From CAWKZT01 sp963854565 (GTDB taxonomy: Bacteria > Actinomycetota > Acidimicrobiia > Acidimicrobiales > JAHEJN01), in the NCBI GenBank assembly GCA_963854565.1, contig CAWKZT010000010.1:1-24689 (forward strand): a DNA stretch of 24,689 bases, given 5' to 3'. Position numbers and translations under genes: made by a program. This document shows positions 12,991-21,059 of this stretch, piece after piece. The notes beneath the pieces were generated by a model that saw only the letters and a list, made by a program, of their open reading frames with translations, did no database searches and was not told the origin of the DNA. Positions within the stretch are counted from its first letter, which is position 1. Each line of letters begins with the position of its first letter.

Positions 12991-15531
12991 ATGGCAGACA
13001 ACAACATTCCAGACAATCCCGAAGACGCAATCGACAGCAGTGGATCCATCGAGGTCATCGAAATTCAGACCGAGATGGAGCAATCGTTCCTCGAATATGC
13101 GATGTCCGTCATTGTCTCGCGTGCCCTCCCTGATGCTCGCGATGGTCTCAAGCCGGTACATCGTCGCATCTTGTGGTCCATGCACGATCAAGGTCACCGT
13201 CCCGATCGCAGTCATGTCAAGTGCGCCACGGTGGTCGGCGACGTCATGGGTAAGTATCACCCGCATGGCGATACCGCTATCTACGACGCACTTGTGCGAT
13301 TAGGTCAAAAGTTTTCACTACGACACCCCATGATCGACCCCCACGGCAACTTCGGTTCACCGTCAGATCCTCCTGCTGCTATGCGCTACACCGAGTGTCG
13401 TTTGGCGCCGTTAGCCATGCACATGCTCGATGGCATCGACGAGGACACGGTCGACTTTGGTGACAACTTCGATGGTTCCCGCGAAGAACCTGATGCCTTG
13501 CCGTCACGATTCCCAAATCTGCTGGTCAGTGGTGGTCAGGGCATTGCCGTGGGTATGGCTACCAACATTCCACCGCACAACCTGGGCGAGATAATTGATG
13601 CCACTTTGCATCTTCTCGACAACCCCCATGCCACACCCGACGACCTCATGGAGTTCGTAACCGGGCCCGACTTTCCAACAGGCGGAAAGATCTTGGGTCG
13701 AGCAGGAATCAAGGACGTCTATCGCACCGGCCGCGGATCAATTCGCATGCGGGCCGACGCCGAAATAATCGAAGCCGACGGAAATGGCCCCGATCAAATC
13801 GTCATTACTGCCATTCCGTACCAGACCAATGTCGACTCGATTGCCCAAAAAGCCGCTGAGCTTGTCGATCGCGGCGACCTCGATGGCATCCGGGCTATTC
13901 GCAACGAATCAGCTAAAGGCAAGACTCGCCTGGTGTTCGACCTTAAACGCGATGCGCCCGGCTTGGTAATTCTCAACAATCTGTTCAAGTACACCCCCTT
14001 GCAAACCACCTTCTCGGCCAACATGGTCGCACTGGTGGACGGCATTCCCCGCACCCTCAATCTGCGCGACGCTCTGGTTGCCTATGTCGATCATCAAGTC
14101 GATGTACTCACCCGTCGTACCCAGTTCCGTCTCGATAAGAAGAAGGCTCGAGCTCATATTGTCGAGGGACTACTCAAAGCCCTCGACATTCTTGACGAAG
14201 TCATTTCACTCATTCGGTCATCGGCCGATCGCGCCGATGCACGCACCGGTCTTATGGCCGACGGGTTCGAGTTCAGTGAGATCCAAGCCAATCACATTCT
14301 CGACCTCCCCCTTGGTCGACTCACGCGTCTAGGGCGCTCGGATCTAGAAGTTGAGATGACCGAACTTCAAGAAGCCATTGTGTACCTCGAAAGCCTTCTG
14401 GCTGATGATGGCAAGCTTCGCAGCGTCATCAAGGTGGAAATGGGCGAGATTCGTGAAAAGTTTGCCACACCACGTCTCAGCATCATCACCCACGATCCAG
14501 GATCACTCGATATCGAAGATCTGATCGACGATGAAGATCTCATCTTTAGTCTCAGTGCTAACGGCTACGTCAAGACCGTTTCCCCTCTTGAGTTTCGTTC
14601 CCAGGCACGCGGAGGACGCGGCGTGGCAGGAGCGAATCTACGTGACGGTGACTACATCGTGCAGTTGATGCACACCACAGCGCATGCCTATTTGTTGTTT
14701 TTTACCAATCGCGGCAAGGTTTACCGCCTTAAAGCTCATCAAATTCCTATGACCAGTCGCACGGCGCGCGGCACAGCCATCGTGAATCTTTTGCAGTTCG
14801 AAGGCGATGAAAGAGTCGCGGCGGTTATTGATACCCGAGATTATGAGACGCAGCGGTACTTGTTCTTTGCGACGTTGCATGGCCGGGTGAAGAAGACGCT
14901 GTTCAACGAATATGACAAATCGCGAAGCGGCGGATTCATCGCCCTAAAGCTCAACGATGGCGACGAACTTGTTTCGGTTATGCCCATAAACGACGGCGAC
15001 AAAATCCTGTTGTCCTCACGAGCAGGGCAAACCATTTGCTTCGGTGGAGATGTGGTCCGTCCCATGGGTCGTTCCGCCGCTGGTGTCCGCGGCATGAAGT
15101 TCCGAGAAAACGACACGCTAGTAGCAGCGGCTGTAGCCGAACCGGGTACTTCGCTACTGCACATCACTCGGTCGGGATTCGGCAAGCGAACCCCTGTTGA
15201 GGATTATCCCACCAAGGGCCGCGGCGGCCTAGGTGTCCGTGGCATCAAGCTGGGTGGTACTCGCAAAGAGGTCGCCGGTGCGCTGGTTGTAGCTGAAGAC
15301 TCAGAAGTCTTCCTCATTGCATCGTCGGGCACCGTAATTCGGATGAAGGTTGCGGACATTTCTTCCCAAGGCCGAGCGGCAACCGGGGTGAACATCATGA
15401 GCCTGGACGATGGTGCCCATGTCGCATCACTTGCACCCGTCACGATGGAAGACCAAGATGTGATCGACGATGAGCTAGCCGAAATCGTTGATGGTGACCC
15501 TGATGTCGGCGAGATTGCACTGACCGAATAG
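12991..15531 (+). CDS. gyrA: DNA gyrase subunit A
   Basis: GyrA is the breakage-reunion subunit of gyrase. The 846-aa protein has the N-terminal LEYAMSVIVSRALPDARDGLKPVHRRIL block, the quinolone-determining region HPHGDTAIYDALVRLGQ (residues 90-106), the catalytic tyrosine Y133 in AAMRYTE, and a C-terminal beta-pinwheel with a GyrA box QARGGRG (about 538-544), which supports gyrase rather than topoisomerase IV. An acidic tail follows. ATG 12991 has AGGA upstream; the TTG at 12985 is not needed. The loop before Y133 is one residue shorter than in E. coli or M. tuberculosis as I recall them. Confidence 0.97.
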   Translation: MADNNIPDNPEDAIDSSGSIEVIEIQTEMEQSFLEYAMSVIVSRALPDARDGLKPVHRRILWSMHDQGHRPDRSHVKCATVVGDVMGKYHPHGDTAIYDALVRLGQKFSLRHPMIDPHGNFGSPSDPPAAMRYTECRLAPLAMHMLDGIDEDTVDFGDNFDGSREEPDALPSRFPNLLVSGGQGIAVGMATNIPPHNLGEIIDATLHLLDNPHATPDDLMEFVTGPDFPTGGKILGRAGIKDVYRTGRGSIRMRADAEIIEADGNGPDQIVITAIPYQTNVDSIAQKAAELVDRGDLDGIRAIRNESAKGKTRLVFDLKRDAPGLVILNNLFKYTPLQTTFSANMVALVDGIPRTLNLRDALVAYVDHQVDVLTRRTQFRLDKKKARAHIVEGLLKALDILDEVISLIRSSADRADARTGLMADGFEFSEIQANHILDLPLGRLTRLGRSDLEVEMTELQEAIVYLESLLADDGKLRSVIKVEMGEIREKFATPRLSIITHDPGSLDIEDLIDDEDLIFSLSANGYVKTVSPLEFRSQARGGRGVAGANLRDGDYIVQLMHTTAHAYLLFFTNRGKVYRLKAHQIPMTSRTARGTAIVNLLQFEGDERVAAVIDTRDYETQRYLFFATLHGRVKKTLFNEYDKSRSGGFIALKLNDGDELVSVMPINDGDKILLSSRAGQTICFGGDVVRPMGRSAAGVRGMKFRENDTLVAAAVAEPGTSLLHITRSGFGKRTPVEDYPTKGRGGLGVRGIKLGGTRKEVAGALVVAEDSEVFLIASSGTVIRMKVADISSQGRAATGVNIMSLDDGAHVASLAPVTMEDQDVIDDELAEIVDGDPDVGEIALTE

Positions 15532-15621
15532 ATCTTCGGTCTTTGATCGCTCACTTTCCCTAATAAATTTCCCCACCAATTGAGCGCCAAGAAAGGCGCG
15601 TCAACCAAATAGGGGATCACT

Positions 15622-16269
15622 ATGAGCGATGGGAAATGGTCAATTGGCCGCCATCAAAACACCAACGTTTGCCGCGAACGCGGTCAAGCCCTACCACTCC
15701 TTGGAATCGTTATGGCCCTCGCCATGATCACCATGATGGGTCTGGTGACGCTTGCTAACCAAGCAACCGAACTCGCAGTTTCCCAAAGCGCGGCGGACGC
15801 AGTGGCCTTGGCCATGGTGGCCGACGATGCCGATGTTGGGCGGCAAGTAGCGGAAGCAAACAATGCAACTATCGAGTTAATAACTACGAGCGGCACCAAA
15901 CAAGTTGTGGAAGTGCGAGTCGGCCCTGCAACCCGGACGGCCGCGGCTCAAGGAAATCAACCCGACAATGCCGGACTTGCCCCCGCTATGGCCGCGGCAA
16001 TAGCTACCACCGAAGATCGGTTGGGGCACAATCTGGCGGTTTCATCGGGATTTAGGAGTTTTGCAGAACAAACCTGGCGGTGGGAGCACCGCGGCAGCAA
16101 CCCGCATCCCGTTGCTCACCCGGGAACAAGCCGTCACGAGACCGGATTAGCCATCGATATTTCCAGTTCTCAGGTAGAACAAATCGCGGCACTAAACGGG
16201 ATCACCGGGCTATGCCGTCCAATGCCGGTGCTTGATCCCGTACACTTTGAACTGTGCCCCAGGAGTTAG
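15622..16269 (+). CDS. Membrane-anchored TadG-like/VanY-type (peptidase M15) fusion
   Basis: The 215-aa protein has two recognisable parts. Residues 19-68 (RERGQALPLLGIVMALAMIT..., then LAVSQSAADAVALAMVA) are a TadE/TadG-like N-terminus with one membrane helix, as in Flp-pilus minor proteins and actinobacterial Rv3654c-like proteins. Residues 136-213 look like a D-Ala-D-Ala carboxypeptidase of the VanY/M15 group: SGFRSFAEQTWRW, the zinc motif SRHETGLAID (H172, D179), and DPVHFEL with the third zinc histidine H208. The position normally held by the catalytic Glu is Asp205, as in some M15 branches. It would act outside the cell on peptidoglycan stem peptides. It sits between gyrA and the DUF3566 gene, overlapping the latter by 16 bp. 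Confidence 0.72.
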   Translation: MSDGKWSIGRHQNTNVCRERGQALPLLGIVMALAMITMMGLVTLANQATELAVSQSAADAVALAMVADDADVGRQVAEANNATIELITTSGTKQVVEVRVGPATRTAAAQGNQPDNAGLAPAMAAAIATTEDRLGHNLAVSSGFRSFAEQTWRWEHRGSNPHPVAHPGTSRHETGLAIDISSSQVEQIAALNGITGLCRPMPVLDPVHFELCPRS

Positions 16270-16979
16270 AACCGCGAACCGAAACTGTGCCCACAGTTGA
16301 CGGCCACGATCAGACCGCAGATTCTGGTCCCGTTGAAGCAGTAGAGATAATTTCTCCCGGTGATTCAGTTTTCAATACGGTCGCTGTTCCTGATGCTGAC
16401 ATTGCGCCAATTAATGAGCCAGCCACGCTTGCTACGGTTGATCCCGAGCCAGTAAAGAAACGCACTTTGCTCGCCTCTGATCTTCCCGGACGCGAGCGTC
16501 GCCGTCGAGTTCGGCTACAAGCCCGTCGAGTTCGACGCATTGTGCGACACATCGAACCATGGTCGGTACTGAAGATATCGACGATCTTCTTTCTGTGTAT
16601 GTGGGTGATCTTTATGATCGCCGGTGTGATGCTGTGGGGCGCAGCGGCCCAGGCGGGCATCATTGAAAAGGTCGAGAACTTCGTCACCGAACTATTTGCT
16701 CTGGACGACTTCGCAATTAACGCTGACCTCATCTTCCGCAAGGTGGCGTTACTTGGCTTTGTTCTCGTGATCGCAGGCATCGCATTTACTGTGCTGATGT
16801 CCGTATTGTTCAATCTTATTAGCGACCTCACGGGCGGATTACGGGTCACGGTAATCGAGGAAGAATCAGCTCGGTTCCGTCCCACTCAACGGCGCCGTCA
16901 GCCACGATCACCTCGGCAACCAGGGCCCACTGTTCAACGCCCACCGCGGCAAAAACGCAAACGGCGAGGCGAGGATTAA
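16254..16979 (+). CDS. DUF3566 transmembrane protein (Rv0007-like)
   Basis: DUF3566 proteins are actinobacterial membrane proteins found directly after gyrA; their function is not established. The 241-aa protein has a long charged N-terminal tail (1-85), a basic stretch (RERRRRVRLQARRVRRIVRHI), the family block EPWSVLKISTIFF leading into helix 1 (about 106-130), then AAQAGIIEKVENFVTELFA, a second helix (about 164-188) and the conserved end LFNLISDLTGGLRVTVIEE. A basic proline-rich tail follows. The GTG at 16254 overlaps the preceding gene; a GTG at 16287 is an alternative start. The family assignment rests on the PWSV block, the two helices and the location. Confidence 0.85.
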   Translation: MPQELEPRTETVPTVDGHDQTADSGPVEAVEIISPGDSVFNTVAVPDADIAPINEPATLATVDPEPVKKRTLLASDLPGRERRRRVRLQARRVRRIVRHIEPWSVLKISTIFFLCMWVIFMIAGVMLWGAAAQAGIIEKVENFVTELFALDDFAINADLIFRKVALLGFVLVIAGIAFTVLMSVLFNLISDLTGGLRVTVIEEESARFRPTQRRRQPRSPRQPGPTVQRPPRQKRKRRGED

Positions 16980-17044
16980 GCGCGACGGCACGGTAACAAA
17001 ACGCGCTAACCTTAGAAGTCTGTATTCCGACTTGTTTGGACTAC

Positions 17045-17118
<74 letters not shown>

Positions 17119-17138
17119 CCGGCTTATCCTCATATACA

Positions 17139-17151
17139 CGTCGTTTCGACG
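17139..17151 (+). terminator. Short hairpin after tRNA-Ile
   Basis: CGTCG TTT CGACG forms a perfect 5-bp stem about 20 bases after the tRNA. There is no T-run, so termination or processing here is uncertain. Confidence 0.25.
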
Positions 17152-17238
17152 GTAGATAGTTGCTTCGTCACCAAAGGTCCCACACCACAGAGCGACACGA
17201 CGGTGACGGCGCAAATACATGAGCAGTGGAGACTTATC

Positions 17239-17433
17239 TTGAAGTCCGCTACTTGGGTTCTGGCGCGAAAGACCATATTCTACGCCATGGCCTTCTTGCG
17301 CTTTGTTCAACGCGTTGTCACTGCTGTTACGGGTGCGGCCATGATCGCGGGCGTTTTGCGGTTGCGTGGCCAAGGCGGTGTGCCGCCACAGACTGGTGGT
17401 TGGCGTGAACTGTCGGGCCCTGATCACTCCTGA
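17239..17433 (+). CDS. Small hypothetical protein (64 aa) coupled to the next gene
   Basis: I do not recognise a named family. The TTG start at 17239 has GGAG seven bases upstream; an ATG at 17287 would give 48 aa but lacks a ribosome binding site. The product has a basic start (KSATWVLARKTIFYAMAF), a probable membrane helix (VTAVTGAAMIAGVL), then a glycine/proline-rich end (RGQGGVPPQTGGWRELSGPD). Its TGA overlaps the ATG of the following gene as TGATG, which strongly suggests a real, co-translated gene. Confidence 0.6.
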   Translation: MKSATWVLARKTIFYAMAFLRFVQRVVTAVTGAAMIAGVLRLRGQGGVPPQTGGWRELSGPDHS

Positions 17434-18401
17434 TGCGTCTGGCAATCGTCGGATGCGGTGCGGTAGGTGGTCAAATCGCCCGTCGGATACCAAGTAACAC
17501 CATCGACCAGTTGGTTCTTGTTGACCACAGCCAAGCCGATGACTTGGCGTCACAACTAGGGGCGTATGCAAAATCAGCCCCGATTGTCCCACCCGATGTT
17601 GATGTTGTCGTCATAGCTAGTAGGTGGGGGAGTCAGACCGCTGTGGCGCGGCAGGCAATCCGTTCCGGCGCTTCGGTAGTAGCGGTCGCCGACAGCATGG
17701 AAGATGTCCGCGGCTTGTTGGCCCTAAATGTTGAGGCCCAAGAACGGGGACAAACAATCGTGGTAGGTGCCGGATTTTCACCCGGACTTACCGGTGTCAT
17801 GGCTCTTCACGCCAGTACTTGGATGAGTGTGGTCGATGAAATCCACATCGCCAAGGTTGGTACGGGCGGACCGTGGTGCGCTCGACAACATCACCGAGCG
17901 CTTGGAAACCCAGGACTCGACTACCGCCGAGGGGCTTGGATCCCGCGGTCGGGGGGCTCCGGTCGAGAACTTTCCTGGTTTCCTGACCCTGTGGGTAGCC
18001 ATGATTGTTACCGGGCGGCAATGGGTGATCCATTACTAATTGCTCAATTGTTCCCCGAGGCTGAACGCGTCACCGCTCGCATGGCCGCGACACGACGAGA
18101 CCGGCTTACGGCTCGCTTTCCGATGTTGGTTCCGCCGCACCCCGATGGAGGCATAGGTGGGGTGCGCGTGGAACTTCGTGGATGGTCCGAGGGCCGCCGA
18201 GAGATCGTCGTGCTCGGAAGTGCGGCACCCCCGGCGGAAGCATCAGCAACAGTTGCCATGGCCGCTGTGCACGAGTTTGTCGCACCTACGAACGTCCAGA
18301 CCGGGTCGTACCCGTTGGCCTCACTTATCGACCCCCAACAGTTCTTGCGACGACTAGCAACACAAGGGCTTCATACCGAACGGTTTGAAGGAGCGCAATA
18401 A
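17433..18401 (+). CDS. Saccharopine dehydrogenase-like NAD(P)-binding protein
   Basis: The 322-aa protein opens with a Rossmann nucleotide-binding loop (MRLAIVGCGAVGGQIARR), continues VDVVVIASRWGSQTAVARQAIRSGASVVAVAD, and has GAGFSPGLTGVMA, a pattern typical of saccharopine-dehydrogenase-family proteins that abstract a proton next to a carbonyl. The remainder (GVRVELRGWSEGRREIVVLGSA) is the mixed substrate domain. The actual substrate cannot be read from sequence; close relatives are mostly uncharacterised oxidoreductases. It is the last gene of the plus-strand run and converges on hisN. Confidence 0.7.
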   Translation: MRLAIVGCGAVGGQIARRIPSNTIDQLVLVDHSQADDLASQLGAYAKSAPIVPPDVDVVVIASRWGSQTAVARQAIRSGASVVAVADSMEDVRGLLALNVEAQERGQTIVVGAGFSPGLTGVMALHASTWMSVVDEIHIAKVGTGGPWCARQHHRALGNPGLDYRRGAWIPRSGGSGRELSWFPDPVGSHDCYRAAMGDPLLIAQLFPEAERVTARMAATRRDRLTARFPMLVPPHPDGGIGGVRVELRGWSEGRREIVVLGSAAPPAEASATVAMAAVHEFVAPTNVQTGSYPLASLIDPQQFLRRLATQGLHTERFEGAQ

Positions 18402-18430
18402 CTCTGCTCTTCGCGGCACGAATGGTGCTG

Positions 18431-18449
18431 TGGGAGTTCCCAATTTTTT
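18431..18449 (+). terminator. Weak terminator between convergent genes
   Basis: TGGG AGTT CCCA (18431-18442) is a short hairpin followed by ATTTTTT (18443-18449). The T-run is good but the 4-bp stem is short. It lies 30 bp after the end of the plus-strand gene. Confidence 0.4.
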
Positions 18450-18494
18450 GCGCAGGGTGACCCGTCCACCCCTCAGATCACATGGTTTTATTCG

Positions 18495-19265
18495 TTACTG
18501 GAGCAATGCTAAAACATCACTGTGGATGAGGCCGTTGCTGGCCACAATGTCACCAGCATCGGGTCGGTCTTGGGCAGAAAAGTTTGTGATTGTGCCGCCC
18601 GCTTCGGGGATGATGACGTTCATAGGTGCGACGTCCCAAGGTTTGAGCCCAGGGTCGATCATTGCTTCGGCCCGTCCGGTGGCGACCAGGATGTAGCCGT
18701 AACCGTCGCCCCACGTGCGCATTTGGGCGCCGGAGGCATACACCGCATCGACGTCTGCTTTCTTCCAGTAGTCGTAACCGCTGGTTGTGACCACAGCACC
18801 TCGGAGATTATTTTTTGTGCTGACGCCGCACGGCGAGCCGTTCCACGTACAACCTAATCCGCGGCCAGCGGCCACAAGCTCGTTAGCGGCGGGAGCATTG
18901 ACGATGCCAATAGCTGGACCCTGTTCGTCGTTGAGGGCCAATAAGTTGGTGAACAGTGGCACACCCCGAGTGAATGCCTTGGTGCCATCAATGGGATCGA
19001 TAACCCATGTACGTCCTGACGATCCGGCCGTGTCTTCGTGTTCTTCACCGACGATTGCGTCGTCAGGAAACAGCTTTTCTAGTTCACTGCGCAGAAAGGC
19101 TTCGACGGCCTTGTCGGCCTCGGTAACTGGTGAACCATCTACCTTACGTTCGATGGCGAGGTCAGAAGACTGAAACCATTGCAGGGCGAGTTGGCCAGCC
19201 CGACGGACAAGACTCGTAGCGACGTCAAGCAGATCTTCGTCAATAGGCGAAATGGTGCGGGTCAT
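18495..19265 (-). CDS. hisN: Inositol-monophosphatase-family phosphatase, HisN-type histidinol-phosphatase
   Basis: The family hydrolyses small phosphate monoesters with Mg2+. HisN members carry out the histidinol-phosphate step of histidine synthesis in actinobacteria. The 256-aa protein has VTEADKAVEAFLR, the metal residues in VGEEH (74-75), WVIDPIDGTKAF (D90, D93), and the HisN-like stretch GDGYGYILVATGRAEAMIDP followed by KPWDVAP and EAGG. Inositol monophosphatases normally differ in that stretch, which favours HisN, but no other his gene is present to confirm it. It starts 12 bp after the preceding membrane-protein gene. Confidence 0.82.
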   Translation of the reverse strand: MTRTISPIDEDLLDVATSLVRRAGQLALQWFQSSDLAIERKVDGSPVTEADKAVEAFLRSELEKLFPDDAIVGEEHEDTAGSSGRTWVIDPIDGTKAFTRGVPLFTNLLALNDEQGPAIGIVNAPAANELVAAGRGLGCTWNGSPCGVSTKNNLRGAVVTTSGYDYWKKADVDAVYASGAQMRTWGDGYGYILVATGRAEAMIDPGLKPWDVAPMNVIIPEAGGTITNFSAQDRPDAGDIVASNGLIHSDVLALLQ

Positions 19266-19277
19266 TACTGGATTGAC

Positions 19278-19742
19278 TTAGAAGCCGCCGCCGCCAGGCT
19301 TTACAACCATAAGAAAAAGCAGGACAAGGGCCAGAATTATCCCAATTGGACCAACTTTGTCCAGTTGGGCCACAGCGTCTTCATCACCTCGGGCAATAGC
19401 TGCTTCGGTGGGATAAATTAGTCCATGAAGGACACCCATAAACGCAACCCACAACACAATGCTAAGCCACACCCATGTGTCACCCATCGAAATGACATCG
19501 TCGCTCATACTGATGAGTCCGAATCCCAATATTGCACCCAAAATAAGGGCACCGTCATAGATCTTCGTTGGCAGGCCAATCACGCGACTGGCTACCGCAG
19601 CAAGGTCACCATCGGGACGCTTGAGCTCAAGTTTGAACATGATTGTGTGTACAACCACGGGTGACAGAGCGATAAAGATGAGCAATATGTGAGCGAACAG
19701 CATGATCTTGTAGGGGGTATCACTAACAGACGCAAGCAGCAT
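19278..19742 (-). CDS. Four-helix integral membrane protein (DUF2269-like)
   Basis: The 154-aa protein has four hydrophobic segments: about 15-34 (LFAHILLIFIALSPVVVHTI), 62-77, 91-108 and 132-147, separated by short loops. The HILL...LSPVVVH pattern and layout resemble DUF2269 membrane proteins, whose function is unknown. The ATG at 19742 has GGAG six bases upstream. It is tightly linked to hisN (12 bp), which suggests co-transcription but not a shared function. Confidence 0.65.
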   Translation of the reverse strand: MLLASVSDTPYKIMLFAHILLIFIALSPVVVHTIMFKLELKRPDGDLAAVASRVIGLPTKIYDGALILGAILGFGLISMSDDVISMGDTWVWLSIVLWVAFMGVLHGLIYPTEAAIARGDEDAVAQLDKVGPIGIILALVLLFLMVVKPGGGGF

Positions 19743-19805
19743 GGGGATCTCCGAGGAGGTACTGACCCGTCGCCCTAGTTGACGACAAGATGGACACAGG
19801 CAACG

Positions 19806-20960
19806 TTAGTCGGCGCTTGCGGTGGAGCGGTGTGGTCCCGCCATTGTTTCGTGAATCCAGTCGTCGCTTACTTGCCAGTGATGGTCGAGCCAGGCAAGCT
19901 GTTCCGTTGGATCAGTGGGGACGTCAGCCCGTTTATGCCGCCACACCTTGATTTCGATGGGACGGTCGAAAGGCACCGTCTTGATGATCTCGGCAAAACT
20001 AATGAAGCGTTCGAAGCCCACATGCGTCATGAACACCACATCGGCATCCAGATTGCCTTCGAGCATGGCGAGGGTTCCCGAGGGTCGAGCGGGAAGAAGG
20101 TGTTGGAGTTGGGAGACCGCAGCGGCCCGAGAGGGATCGCTGGTGCGCAACTTTTCTAGGACTCGATCGAACCGTTTATTCGTTCTGAAGGTTCCTTCCG
20201 GAAAGATGACGCCAGCCCCGTCAGTCCCCAAACCAGCAGCAAGATTACTGATCGACTCGAGTTCGGCGACTCGATCATCGGGTTTGCGATTAACAAACCA
20301 ATGGGGCAAGCGATGGCCAACGATGTCGAGAACGGGTACCCACACTAAATCTTCTTTGGCGATATAGCGAATTTGCAGGTTGTTGCGGTTGGCTAAGATC
20401 ATGCCGGGCAGGGCGGCGTCGCCCATGCTGACGTGGCGACCAATCACGATTATTGGGCCTGGCGTAAGGAGGTCCTCGCCATCAATGTGGAGTTTGCCGC
20501 CCATGGGCTTAAGCACGCTGTTCTGCAGGCCTAAAATCCAGTGTTTCTCGATAAAGAAGTGCATGCGTTGGGACCAGCCTGCCTCCATGAACAAACCGAA
20601 ACCGGTGATGATCCATGCGAAGAACATCACCACGAGTGTGGATGTCTCGAGGATCAAGAAGAGAAGCAGAAAGCCGAGAATACGCAGCCAGCGCTTATTC
20701 TTCCAGCCTTCCTTCAGGTCGACAAGCAATGCCATCAGGGCAAGTAATGGGCTCAGTGTGACTACAACGACAGTGGCCAAGAACACGCCGGGCATGGTGA
20801 CAGCACGACGCTTCCACCGGGCCAAACGCCCGACGGACCACACGTGGGAGACGCGCCCTATTGGCCGGGGTTCAGCTGACCGTTTCTTGGACGAAGGAGC
20901 ATCTTGGTTCACAGGACCCACAGTAGAACACCAATCAGTAAGGCCCACAACGAGATCCAT
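19806..20960 (-). CDS. PlsC-type 1-acylglycerol-3-phosphate acyltransferase-like membrane protein
   Basis: Members transfer fatty acyl groups to lysophosphatidic acid or related acceptors at the membrane. The protein is 384 aa from the ATG at 20960. After a basic N-terminus it has two membrane segments (about 57-78 and 96-124) and then the acyltransferase domain with the catalytic HX4D motif HVSMGD (H176, D181), a middle motif region RYIAKEDLVWVPVLDIVGHRLPHWFVNR, and the substrate motif FPEGTF (about 255). It is longer than simple PlsC enzymes because of the N-terminal segments. The TTG at 20969 is an alternative start. The exact acceptor is unknown. Confidence 0.78.
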   Translation of the reverse strand: MDLVVGLTDWCSTVGPVNQDAPSSKKRSAEPRPIGRVSHVWSVGRLARWKRRAVTMPGVFLATVVVVTLSPLLALMALLVDLKEGWKNKRWLRILGFLLLFLILETSTLVVMFFAWIITGFGLFMEAGWSQRMHFFIEKHWILGLQNSVLKPMGGKLHIDGEDLLTPGPIIVIGRHVSMGDAALPGMILANRNNLQIRYIAKEDLVWVPVLDIVGHRLPHWFVNRKPDDRVAELESISNLAAGLGTDGAGVIFPEGTFRTNKRFDRVLEKLRTSDPSRAAAVSQLQHLLPARPSGTLAMLEGNLDADVVFMTHVGFERFISFAEIIKTVPFDRPIEIKVWRHKRADVPTDPTEQLAWLDHHWQVSDDWIHETMAGPHRSTASAD

Positions 20961-21059
20961 GATTACCAAAACGGCGACGGTAAGGAGATAATCTTGCGGC
21001 TTTGGCTTCGCTCCCGGATCGGCATAGGCGCTGTTGGGCCATTGAACCTTGGTGACTGT

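Noticed and set aside
18455..18471. Terminator hairpin GGGTG...CACCC between the convergent genes
   Set aside because: A 5-bp stem with a 7-base loop and no T-run on either strand; the neighbouring hairpin with T6 is the better candidate.
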